Shown here: in pieces, positions 11,655 through 21,659 of the stretch
Layout: each line of letters opens with the position of its first letter
How positions within the stretch are numbered: position 1 is the first letter of the stretch
Origin: Lampris incognitus
Taxonomy: Eukaryota; Chordata; Actinopteri; Lampriformes; Lampridae
Direction of reading: 5' to 3'
NCBI RefSeq assembly: GCF_029633865.1
Contig: NC_079215.1
Location: forward strand, 55,021,457 to 55,085,456
Length of the DNA: 64,000 bases
Notes under the pieces: generated by a model
Told to the model about the DNA's origin: nothing
The model's database searches: none
What the model saw: the letters and a program-made list of their open reading frames with translations, nothing else
Made by a program: the position numbers and the translations under genes

Positions 11655-11892
11655 CAGTGGTTCTCAATCAGTTTAAAGCTTAAAAAGCTTTAAAAAAGTT
11701 TTAAGCTTAATTCAACTGGGAAGATTTTCATACACACACACACACACAATCATATATGTACATACATATACATATGCAATCATCAGCTGTCACTAGAGCC
11801 AAACGGCCAAGAATTAAGTTATATATCATTCCATTATCCAAACCGCTTATCTTGCTCTCAGGGTCGCGAGGATGCTGGAGCCTATCCCAACA

Positions 11893-11933
<41 letters not shown>

Positions 11934-12033
11934 TCACTGACAGACGGCTGGAAACGGGAACATAATGAGCTACCTGGTAGAATAGAAAACCAGAAGTACT
12001 GGTGGTACCTGAAGGCCTGATTGAAAACCACTG
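11655..12033. mobile_element. hAT-like MITE with internal insertions
   Basis: Ends CAGTGGTTCTCAATCAG and, inverted, CTGATTGAAAACCACTG, the TIR style of Charlie-type hAT elements. Its middle holds a V-SINE-like 3' tail fragment (11828-11892, antisense) and a (TA)n run (11893-11929), so other DNA inserted or expanded inside it. Confidence 0.6.
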
Positions 12034-13497
12034 ACCTAGATCAAACCTCCATCACTGAATACAACTGGTCCATCGCCAATCTTTAAATGATCAGAACGAG
12101 TTACAATCGGTTGATATAAGAGGCTGGAATTCCACACACACACACACACACACACTTTAACCTCAGTTTCCGTGGCATTGCTGGCGACCGATACACTGTA
12201 GCCCACACCTAAACCAACACACATTCTCTGAGACCATCTCTGAATCATACTGACCCATGACGTCACATCCTGTCCAAAAATGTGTGTGTGTGTGTGTGGG
12301 GAGGGGGGGGGTTAGGAGGATTATTACTCATTTTACTACTAGTTGAATGGTTTGCAAATGAGAAAATAGTGTAATGATGAAATATGCATATTCACCCGGT
12401 AGTAAAATATGCAGTCTGTGTCTAACTGGAAGATATTTTATATCGTTTGCAAACCAGGAAGGTCTTGGCCAGCAGCTGCAGCAACTATTTTGTAATTATA
12501 AATAAATCATGACAATAGACAAATATCAACGCCCCCCCCCCAAAAAAATTGGCCCGTTAGCGATCACGTGTTTTTGAATCGTTGAACGTCGCCCCCCCCC
12601 CCCCGGCCGTTTGCGCGCGTGTTGTGCATGACGAGGCAGTAAATGGTGCGGTCTCTCCCGCGTGACTTTTTTGAGCTGGAGTCCAAAACTTGTAACTTTT
12701 TAAAACAACTTTAGCCTCCAGTTTAGACCGAAGAGGTCACTTAGATGAGGGATGAAACCGCTCTCTCGGTGCACGTTGCAGCCTGATGAACCGATTCCAC
12801 TTTTCTTTCATTTTCTTACTGAGCATGCGCAAAGACGTGGAAAGCGGCTTAATTCTTGTTTAGGGTATTTATTTTTGATTAAATACAGTTAAAATACACG
12901 GCTGAGTCTATTTCCGGGCGGCTGGCTGCCGTTCAAATCTGTGAAACGCAAGAGCAGCGGTGCGTCGCCTCGCCTCCGTACCGCCAGCGTGTGTGCATGG
13001 TGCCATCTAGTGGCCGAACACTTGCACTTCACCTTTTTTTTACGTTGACACAGATAGGTGGCTTTTGAAATCCTGATTTACGTTGGAAAATGCAACGTCA
13101 CTAAACGGGAGCTTTAATGTGTGTGCTACTAAAGAGAAAAACTGCATTAACTTGCAAAAAAATAAGGAACAGCAAGGAAACATTTAAACGTTAAGTTGCA
13201 GAAAAAGTTGCAGTGATTGCCATGTAAGTTTGAACCTAGCAGGATTCATCGGGACATGGCACGGCAGTCTTCAAGATGAAGATGATATATGAGAATAAGG
13301 AGCATGACAGCAGCAAAGTATCCGCACATCTCAGAATATTATGTGGGCGGGGCGGGGGGCGGGGGGTGATTCAGGCAATAAAGGTTTTTTTTACAGAGAA
13401 CAGAAGATTTAAAAACTATAACAATAGAACATTTGCATAACCATACAATAGACTCTGTTGTAAGGTGCATGGATAAGTAGACACGCTGGCTGCTGGC
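12034..13497. other. Intergenic, no gene seen
   Basis: Contains (CA)n at 12133-12155, (GT)n near 12281, poly-C runs near 12530 and 12590, and at 12728-12810 a fragment related to the hairpin repeat of 57481-57656 (GAAGAGGTCACTTAGATGA). Nothing else is recognised. Confidence 0.45.
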
Positions 13498-14128
13498 TGG
13501 CGGGTCTGACCCTTTAGTCGAGCGGTTAGCGATGCCTCTTGCGGTGCGGGCGATACGGGTTCGCTTCCCGGCCGCGGCAGTTCCTGTGGTTACGTTGTCC
13601 CCCGAATTCGCTGCACTATTGTGCGTGAGAGGAGGTAGTTGGTCTCTACTGTGGCTAGTCTCCATTGTTGTAGAGAGAACTCACACGGATGGCGACGCGA
13701 ATTCACCTTTGCTGCGGCCTCACCCAGTACCGTCCATGCGGTGTCGTTGTCCACGTCCGCATTTAAGTTTTGTCTTCGTTTGATGATCTGCCGCCTCCTG
13801 TGGGCCCAGGGACCACGGCCCTGCCTGGAGCTGCACCCGAGGAGGAAACACCGAGGGCGGTCTGACAGGACGCGGAAGCGGGGCAGGCTAAGCTAACTGC
13901 TAGCCTATGCAGACCGGCAGGTCCGACCGTCAGCCTGGCTGGTGTTCGTTCCCTTGGACGGTGATTTTTCTTTTCTTTTTAAGTTTGGCTATAGGTGTTA
14001 GTTTAGATATATGTGTTCTTGAAGTTCTTGTAGTTTTGCACTGCTGGGGGGGAACGAATTTCGTTTCATTTCATGTACTTCCGTACTGCATGAAGTGAAA
14101 TGACAAATATAGTGTTCCCGATTCCTGA
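13498..14128 (+). repeat. tRNA-headed long repeat
   Basis: Begins with a tRNA-like head (CTTTAGTCGAGCGGTTAGC, then GGGTTCGCTTCCC), continues with a CG-rich body containing GCGGCCTCACCCAGTACCG, and ends in a tail containing TTTCGTTTCATTTCATG. Parts of the body recur at 16036-16505, and the head is related to the LTR-like units at 21.0-28.7 kb. Confidence 0.55.
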
Positions 14129-14129
14129 T

Positions 14130-14840
14130 AAACACACAGAGAACGAGAATAGATGCCGTCCACGCATCTAACTGCTTGGCTGAAGAGCAGCTGCAGGTTC
14201 GGTCTGGGTACAGGTAGGGGAGTAAGTTACTGTCCTCTGGTGTCCATTAGCCTCGGTGTTGGAGTGAGAAGATACGAGCAGGTGTCTGTCTGTCGGTGTG
14301 GTGCAGCTCAGTTGTTAATGAGTCGCTAATAACTTGTATGTCATGAAAAAAAAACAAGTTTAAGGATGAAAGTTAATATTAGATGTAGATTAGATGCTGG
14401 GGTTCGAATAGAATTAGCATCTCACAGGGGTTAGTTTTAGAGTTAAGTGCGTTATGAAGACCATGTCTTGCACTATAGAAGTAAGGGGGTGTCACTTTGC
14501 CTTTTGAGTAGAATGATTAGTTCAAAAACATGTTTTTTTTCCGTGATTGGATATCCCTTTACCATAGAGGACATCTGAAAATCAGAAATCATTGATTTTG
14601 AACATGGAAATATTTTCTCATGGCGACACTGGAGTCAGTTAGACAAAACCTTGAATAACTAAACCTTTTTTTATTACATGAACGTCGCCAGAGACCTAGA
14701 TACAGGTGTCCAAAATAAAAGCCTCAGAATCAAAATAGAGCCAATAAGATGATTTCTGATGAGCAGGCCCTGTAGAGAAAGCTGCTAAAGAGGACAGAAC
14801 AAACAAATATTGCATCTATCAAATTATTCTCTCTCTCTCA
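14130..14840. other. Intergenic, no gene seen
   Basis: Plain AT-rich sequence. A short segment near 14560-14620 (GAAAATCAGAAATCATTGAT) recurs near 18297 on the other side of the Tc1-like element, hinting at an old shared repeat. Confidence 0.4.
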
Positions 14841-14935
14841 TACAGTGCCTTGCAAAAGTATTCAACCCCCTTGACAGTCATCACTAATTTCTGGATTATA
14901 AAAGATAATCATACATCATCTGTTCCTCAACAAAA

Positions 14936-16057
14936 TTATATTCGTGAACCCATAAGCTCTAACAGCATGTTCCCAAAGCCAAAATAAGTTGTTTCGCTGA
15001 CTTTTTGAAAGAAATCAAAAACTAAAATATAGTGCTTGCATAAGTATTCAACCCCTACTATAAATACTTTGTCGAGTGCTCTTTTGCTGCAATAACAGCA
15101 ATGATTCTCTTGGGGTAAGTATGTACAAGCTTTGCTCATTCTTCTGGAGTAGTTTTTTGCGCATTCTCCTTGGCAGAATTTGTACAGGTCTTGCAGGCTG
15201 GTGGGATGGCGCCTCTGGACTGTGATTTTCAGTCTGTGCCACAGATTCTCAATGGGGTTGAGGTCCGGACTTTGACTTGGCCACTCCATACGTTCACTTT
15301 TTTTTTGTTGCTGAGCCATGCAGTTGTTGCCTTAGGTGCTTAGGATCATTGTCTTGCTGGAAGGTGAACCTTCTCCCAAGCTTCAGTTTTATGGCACACT
15401 GCAACAGGTTTTCTTCCAATATTTCCCTGTATTTAGCTCCAGCCATTCTTCCCTCAATTTGAACAAGGTTCCCAGTGCCTGCAGATGAAGAGCAACCCCA
15501 TAGCATTATGCTGCCGCTGCCATGCTTCACTGTAGGAAAGGTGGGGGTTTTTTGTGTTTTTTAGGGCATGAGCAGTGTTAAGTTTGCGCCACACAACGCT
15601 TTGCGTTTTAGCCAAAAAGCTCAACTTTTGTCTCATCTGACCACAAAACCTTTACCCACATCCTAACTGGGTGTCTCTCATGCTTGGCAGCAAACTGCAA
15701 GCATGCATTTATATGCATAATTTTGAGCAATGGCTACTTTCTTGCCACCCTCCCATACAGGCCAGTTTTAAGGAGAGCCTGTGATATGGTTGACTCCTGC
15801 ACATTTACTCCAGTTTCAGCCACTGACCTCAAGATCTCCTTCAAAGTGATTGCAGGATCATCTGTGGCTTTCCTCACCAGCCCACGTCTTGCTTGGACAC
15901 TTAGCTTTGAGGGACGGCCTGTCCTACAAAGCGTCTGGGTGGTGTGATGCAGCTTCCACCGTCTGACAATGGATCCAACAGAGTTCCGTGGGGCATCCAA
16001 ACACTCGGATATTGTTTTGTATCCCTTTCCGCTTCTGATGTGGGAAGGTGGCTGCAC
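14936..16057 (-). pseudogene. Degenerate Tc1-like transposase
   Basis: Transposase fragments in three frames, read from high to low coordinates: a paired-like helix-turn-helix part (15734-16057), a middle part (15294-15636) with MLWGCSS and QQDNDPKH, and a C-terminal part (14936-15319) with [15 protein letters not shown]. Frame changes and loss of the N-terminus mean it is inactive. Enzymes of this family cut and paste at TA. Confidence 0.85.
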
Positions 16058-16512
16058 GAATTAGCGTTTGCAGCAGCCTCACCCAGTGCCGGTGTCGGAA
16101 GATGGGGACGTGAATTCGCATTTGCGGCGGCCTCACCCAGTACCGTCCATGCAGCGTCTTTGTCCACGTCTGCGTCTAAGTTTTGTCTTCATTTGATGGC
16201 TGGGAGAGCTGGCACTGAATCGGTTGGGAGAGTGGAGCAGGCTAAGCTAACTGCTAGCCCATGCAGACCAGCAGTTCCGATAACACCAAGGGCGGTCCGG
16301 CGATGGCCTCACCTGGCGTTGACTGTGATGTTTTGAAGTCGTCGTGAGGAGTGTGGGGAGGTGTGTCGAGGGTTTTTGGCTGGGAGAGCTGGCGCTGGAT
16401 CAGCTGGGAGACCTTGGTCTGCTTCATCCGGTGGGCCCGGGGGGACCACGGCCCCTGCCTGGAGCTGCACCCGAGGAGGAAACGCCGGGGGGAGTTCCGA
16501 CAGGACGTCACT
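16036..16512 (+). repeat. CG-rich repeat inserted in the Tc1-like element
   Basis: Related to the body of the repeat at 13680-13900: the segment GCGGCCTCACCCAGTACCGT occurs at about 16121, with a partial copy just before it (~16073), and GAGCTGCACCCGAGGAGGAA recurs near 16461. Part of the DNA that disrupted the transposase. Confidence 0.55.
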
Positions 16513-17229
16513 AGCCTACCTGAAATACCTGGAAACTAAAATGTGAATTGGTTAAATAGTTTAAGTTTTAAAGGTATAAATATACCAGGTGTTGAGAGTT
16601 GACAGTAATTAGGCTGGCAGTTGAGTTTCAAATTGATTTGTGATGTCACAATCGGACTGAACATTCTAACAGGCAAAGTGTATGGCAGAATTGCTAAACA
16701 ACTATAAAATATTTTTTAAATCTGAATAGGATTCTGTAAGAGCTGAATGTCCTGAACTGTTTAAGCTTTAAATTGGGTTTCTAGCTCAAAAAATGAAGGA
16801 GGAGATACCGTTCAAAGGTGATGAGGGTTTCAACCTTTCCCCATAGACTTCCATTGTTTTGAAAAAGTAGAAAAAGCTTAATATGTCTAAAGGTATAAAA
16901 GATTTTTTTTTAAAACCGAAATGTGAGCCTTAATGGGCTTAAAGAGATGAACATTCTGATACCTGAATGGTTTCAGTGGCTAAAAGTATGAAGGAGTAAA
17001 AGAGGTGGAAAGGTTGCAAAAGTACCCCATTGACTCCCATTCAAAAAATGGCTGAAAAAAGTTGAATATTTCAAAAAGTTCAAAAGGTATGAAAAATCTG
17101 AAAGGGGGGGCAATAATGCCCTTAATGAGTTGAACATTTTGACAGTCGAATGGTTTCAGTAGCTAAAAGTATGAAGGAGCTACAAAGTGTCAAAAAATGG
17201 GCGGAAGAAAAATAAATAAATAAATAAAG
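16513..17229 (+). repeat. Arm 1 of a long inverted repeat pair
   Basis: Reads AGCCTACCTGAAATACCTGG at one end and CAAAAAATGGGCGGAAGAAA plus (AAAT)n at the other. It matches the complement of 18811-19457 over most of its length with moderate divergence. Family unknown to me; it is nested inside the Tc1-like element. Confidence 0.75.
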
Positions 17230-18441
17230 ACACTAATAAAGTGTTCCTGATTCCTGATTCCCGCCTTCTGCATTTTAATGACTTTGTTCTTGCTTCAGTA
17301 TTGTAAAGATCACGGATGACTAGGCTCGGTAGCCCTTTAATCGACTGTTTAACGTAGTTGTTTACGGTGTGGGAGCCACGGGTTCGCGTCCCGGGTGCGG
17401 CGCTCCCCGAACTCCCCACAGTATTCTGCTCCTTCGTCTTCATTTTCTGATGGAGCTCGCGCCCGGCTAATGAACTTTACAGAGAGTGCTTTTTATACCC
17501 ATAAACGAGACCGTTACTTTAATGTCTTACAGGTGCACACTAATTATGCCCAGTTGTGTTTACCTGAGTAGGGATAATTTGTCATTTGTGTAAACTTGGA
17601 GCTTTCAGAGCACGAGGGGCTGAATACTTCAGCACTATATCTTAGTTTTTCATTTATTAATAAAAAGTCACTGAAACATCGCTTACTTAGACATTGGGAA
17701 CACGCTGTTAGAGCTTATGGGTTCACAAAAATAATATTGTTCAACAGCAGATGTGTGAGTATCTTTTATAATCCAGAAAGGGGTGATGACTGTCAAGGGG
17801 GATGAATACTTTTGCAAGGAGCTGTATCTTGCTCTCATCCACGAACCCCTGTGTCTGTTCTCCAAGCTGGGGGAAAGACAAACAAACTGCTTTACACCTA
17901 CATGAAAGGAGGAAAACATCTTGCCATTTCACGGGAAATGTCAACATTTTTGCTATTTGCAGGATATGTTTCGAGGACCAGATGATGATGTGGGTGGCAT
18001 TGGATTAGCATGATGTCGTCATAGGCACCAACTCCAAAGCGGATGAGAATACAGTCTTATGATACATGTTTAAGGATAGAAACTGTGAAACTCTCCATCC
18101 ACAGCAATTACTGAGGTGGGCCTAACAATGTTAATGGCAGTATGTCATATTTTGCACTCTTCTGATAGAGATTTTCACTTTCATTTATAACAAATAAATG
18201 GAGGGCTGTAAGTCTGGTTTTTGAATGCCAAAAAGCATAGAACAGAACAGAAATCACGGATTTTAGATACTCCCTTACTGATCATAGAGGTCACCTGAAA
18301 ATCAGAAATCATTGATTTTGACCATAAAAATATTGACCAAATTATACTCTGAAAAGTCTTTTGGACCACTATTGCTTTTCAAAGGCACCATAAGTTATGA
18401 ATATATTTTGTGAAAAAGTAGTACTGTTATTGTGTTGTTTC

Positions 18442-18781
18442 CCCCCCCCCCCGATTGGGAGAGTGCTGCAGACTACCACATGTCTCCTCCGATAGATGTG
18501 GAGTCGCTAGCCGCTTCTTTTCCCCTGACAGCGAGGAGTTTCGCCAGGGGGGGGCGTGGCGCGTGGGAGGATCACGCTATTCCCCCCCAGCTCCCCGAAC
18601 AGGCGCCCCGACCGACCAGAGGAGGCGCTAGTGCAGCGACCAGGACACACCCACATTCGGCTCCCCACCCGCAGATATGTCTGTAGGGAGGCCCGACCAA
18701 GCAGGAGACAACACGGGGAGTCAAACCGGCGACCCCCGTGTTGGTAGGCAACGGAATAGACCGCTACGCCACCCGGACGCC
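18442..18781 (-). repeat. tRNA-derived SINE (family 1), antisense
   Basis: Reverse-complement copy: ends on the plus strand with the complement of the GGCGTCCGGGT head (CCACCCGGACGCC) and contains the complement of the B box. Confidence 0.75.
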
Positions 18782-18810
18782 TCCATGTTATTGTGTAATT
18801 GCTTTGCAGT

Positions 18811-19457
18811 TCTTTATTGATTTATTTTTCTTCCGCCCATTTTTTGACACTTTGTAGCTCCTTCATACTTTTAGCCACTGAAACCATTCAGGTATCAAAA
18901 TGTTCATCTCTTTAAGCCCATTAGGGCTCACATTTCGGTTTTTTGAAATCTTTTATACTTTTAGACATATTAAGCTTTTTCTACTTTTTCAAAACAATGG
19001 AAGTCTATGGGGAAAGGTTGAAACCCTCATCACCTTTGAACTGTATCTCCTCCTTCATTTTTTGAGCTAGAACCCCCATTTAAAGCTTAAACAGTTCGGG
19101 ACATTCAGCTCTTTCAGAATCCTATTCGGATTTTAAAAATATTTTATAGTTTTTGAACAATTCGGCTCTAAAATTTAGCAATTCTGCCATACACTTTGCC
19201 TGTTAGAATGCTCAGTCCTATTGTGACGTCACATATCAATTTGAAACTCAACTGCCAGCCTAATTAGTGTGAATGCAGTTCTTTATTAGTGGCACCACTT
19301 CCACTTTCTCATACCTTAAACTACAGAAACCAGCCAACAATCAAACTATTTATGTATTTAGCACATTATGGCACATTTTTCAGTTTTTTATACTTTAAAA
19401 ACGTTTAAAATATTCAAGCCATTTCACATTTCAGTTTCCAGGTATTTCAGGTAGGCT
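18811..19457 (-). repeat. Arm 2 of a long inverted repeat pair
   Basis: Inverse copy of 16513-17229, lying outside the Tc1-like element. The two arms are ~1.6 kb apart and could pair in a single transcript. Confidence 0.75.
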
Positions 19458-20790
19458 GGCGACTTTCTGACTTGTCCTTATTTATCCATTTTCAGCGATG
19501 CTTTCGCGGTTTCCCTCAGCAGCTCGGCACTCACACGCTTTTTCTGTGGAAAAGCGCTTTTCTAGTTGACACGTGTCTTTGCAAAGTATACGCCTCGCGA
19601 TATTAAGCACGTCCTGTTTCATAAGAGTGTAACTTGATTATGGATGGGGGGGAAAACAATACTTAGGTTCTGACATCAGCCGCTATATTCCCGGAAATAA
19701 ACATGACAAATTCCCGTCAGGATAACCGGAAGCTGCGTCGGTGGCGGTTGCGTGGTAACCAGGCATGGCGACCGCCGCTTCAATTTGCTATAATAAGAGG
19801 CGGAAGCGCATCCCCCCCCCTCTCCTAATGCACCCTTATTGAATTCAAATGAAGGAGTAATGGGCTGACGTCACCAGATCGCTCGTATCTCAGCTGAGCA
19901 GCTGCGCGCGCCCGTCTGCACGAATTCATCTGACTTGTTCGCGCACATCCTGACATTGTTTGCAACGAGCTCGGATTCGGACGTGTGAAGTGATCGACAC
20001 GGGGCGAGGGTCACCTAGGCTGCGTGACGTGGTCGTCGACGACCGCGGGTCGCTCCGTTTGACGTCGTTTTGGGGGTTCCTCAGCCATCAGCAGTTAACT
20101 GAAAGGAAGACTTGTGGCCGAGCTCTCGAGTCTCTCCTACCTCCGCGCTCTGGGGCTCGCGGGGTTCGGAGGTGGCGCGAGACTCGTCCCCACCTCCTGC
20201 CCCCTCCGTGCGCCCTGCAGCAGTGATTAGCTCTTAACTGGCCCGTCCTGTTACATAAATGTTGAATAAATAATAAAGGCGGATCTGGCCTGCTGCCGGC
20301 ACCTATTTACATTCGCGCAGCTGACCTTGACAAGGCAAACACACAATCTCCCTTTTGCCAGCCGCCTCATTGTTTCACACCGTTTAGGAGCTGTGTGTGT
20401 GTTCGCGTCAAGGCTGCGCAGAAGGGTGTGGAGAGGGAACATCTGGTGTTAGAGCTCAGAGAGTAGAGTTCAAATGTCAAGCAATTTTAAAAACAAAACA
20501 AAAAAACAACAACATTCAACATCCTATAGAGAAAATGGAAATAAAAAAAATCAATTTAAAGCTGTACTCCTGAAGACTCGCCTGCAAAGAAATGCATAAC
20601 TCTTTATTGTTGGCTTTTTAACCCACACATACCCAAATAATAATAATAATAATAACTTTATTTATATAGCACTTTTCTAAAACAATGTTACAAAGTGTTT
20701 TACAAAGAAATAAAACCAGACAAGGCACAAAAAAGAGGATAAGACCATGTAAGTGTGAGTAAAAATAAAAACAGTATAAATAAATGAAAA
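19458..20790. other. Intergenic, partly CpG-rich, no gene recognised
   Basis: 19840-20230 is CpG-rich and contains an 88-codon open frame (19960-20226) without recognisable domains. 20635-20720 is a fish-type tail (TTTATTTATATAGCACTTTT) found near many LINE/SINE ends. No gene is supported. Confidence 0.35.
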
Positions 20791-20794
20791 CAAA

Positions 20795-20845
20795 TATCCA
20801 TCCGTCCAGCAGGTGGGGAGACACCCTGGACAGGCCGCCAGGCCA

Positions 20846-20883
<38 letters not shown>

Positions 20884-20980
20884 GGGGAGAACATGTGAAC
20901 TCCACACAGAGGACGACCCGGGACGACCCTCAAGGTCGGACTACCCCGGGGCTCGAACCCAGGACCTTCTGGCTGTGAGG
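20795..20980 (-). repeat. V-SINE-like element, antisense, with (CA)n
   Basis: Complement of the CCTGGGTTCGAGCCCCGGGG head (near 20950) and of the tail segment near 20815, with a (CA)n run at 20847-20882 in the middle. Confidence 0.65.
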
Positions 20981-21010
20981 TTTAGCCAACAGTTTAGCAT
21001 AACATGCTTG

Positions 21011-21145
21011 TGTAACCGGTTATTTTCTTGCCCGGTGCGGGATTCGATACGGGGTGTACTGCACCACAAGGCGACATCGCTAACCGCTCGGCTAAAGGGT
21101 CAGACCCGTTAGCTGGGGGCTAACGTGTCTTATTAGTAGTTTACA
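21011..21145 (-). mobile_element. LTR-like unit with tRNA-like boxes, solo copy A
   Basis: A 135-bp unit, read on the minus strand from TGTAAACTACTAATAAGACA to AACCGGTTACA. It contains an A-box-like TAGCCGAGCGGTTAGC and a B-box-like GTATCGAATCCC. It is flanked on both sides by CTTG (21007-21010 and 21146-21149), a possible 4-bp duplication. Not a functional tRNA gene: no cloverleaf is evident. Confidence 0.65.
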
Positions 21146-21258
21146 CTTGTAAAGTTTTGAAACTGAAACTCAAATATCACGAAGCTGCGTTTTGGACTCT
21201 TTAGTGAAACTTTTGCATAACGACAACGCTTCATGATCCGCTATCCACGGCCGCTAAC

Positions 21259-21462
21259 GGCGTGATTTTTTTCCGTACCCGTTTTCCGCGAGAACGCGCC
21301 TATGTCACGCCTGGATTCCGAGAAGACCCGCCCCCTTCTCTATCTCTGATTGGCTAACCCTATCCCTAACCCTAACCTTAACCAACCTAACCAACGGAGG
21401 CAACGAGTACTAGCCAATCAGAGGCAGAGTTCTCGGAAAACGGGTACGAAAAAAATCACGCC
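21259..21462. mobile_element. Foldback MITE with telomere-like core
   Basis: Ends GGCGTGATTTTTTTCCGTAC and its near-perfect complement. Inside, a second inverted pair (CTCTGATTGGCTA / TAGCCAATCAGAG) flanks CCCTAACCCTAACC. The core is shared with 25250-25360 and 26995-27150. Confidence 0.7.
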
Positions 21463-21659
21463 TACTCCTACTAACGCGCCTCTCTCGCTCCGCTACTTCC
21501 GGGCTTAACGTGATCCAAGGACGTCTCACATATACGACGCTAACCTAGAGCGCCCCCTTGTGAGCAGAATAAACATTAAAAATAGGTTATCAAGACGTAG
21601 GGTAAATGTAACATAACAAAATTAATAAGACAATAAAAGTAATTAAACAGAGGTAGGCA

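Larger units (their letters stand above)
14845..17826 (-). mobile_element. Tc1-like IR/DR transposon, split by a nested insertion
   Basis: Outer ends are inverted repeats of about 220 bp: CAGTGCCTTGCAAAAGTATT near 14845 pairs with the complement near 17826, and a second copy of the AAGTATTCAACCCC motif sits inside each arm (about 15040 and 17610), giving an IR/DR structure as in Sleeping Beauty-type elements. A decayed transposase lies on the minus strand between 14936 and 16057: GKGYKTIS and GSIVRRWK (DNA binding), MLWGCSS and DNDPKH (catalytic core), and [12 protein letters not shown] (catalytic region). It has frameshifts and stops. The N-terminus is missing where foreign DNA (about 16035-17560) was inserted. 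Confidence 0.85.

Noticed and set aside
19960-20226. 88-codon CpG-rich frame as a first exon
   Set aside because: No domain, no supporting splice partner and no neighbouring gene fits; could be any CpG-rich stretch.
21360-21380. Interstitial telomere (CCCTAA repeats)
   Set aside because: Only two to three units, always inside the same MITE core; too short and too regular in context.
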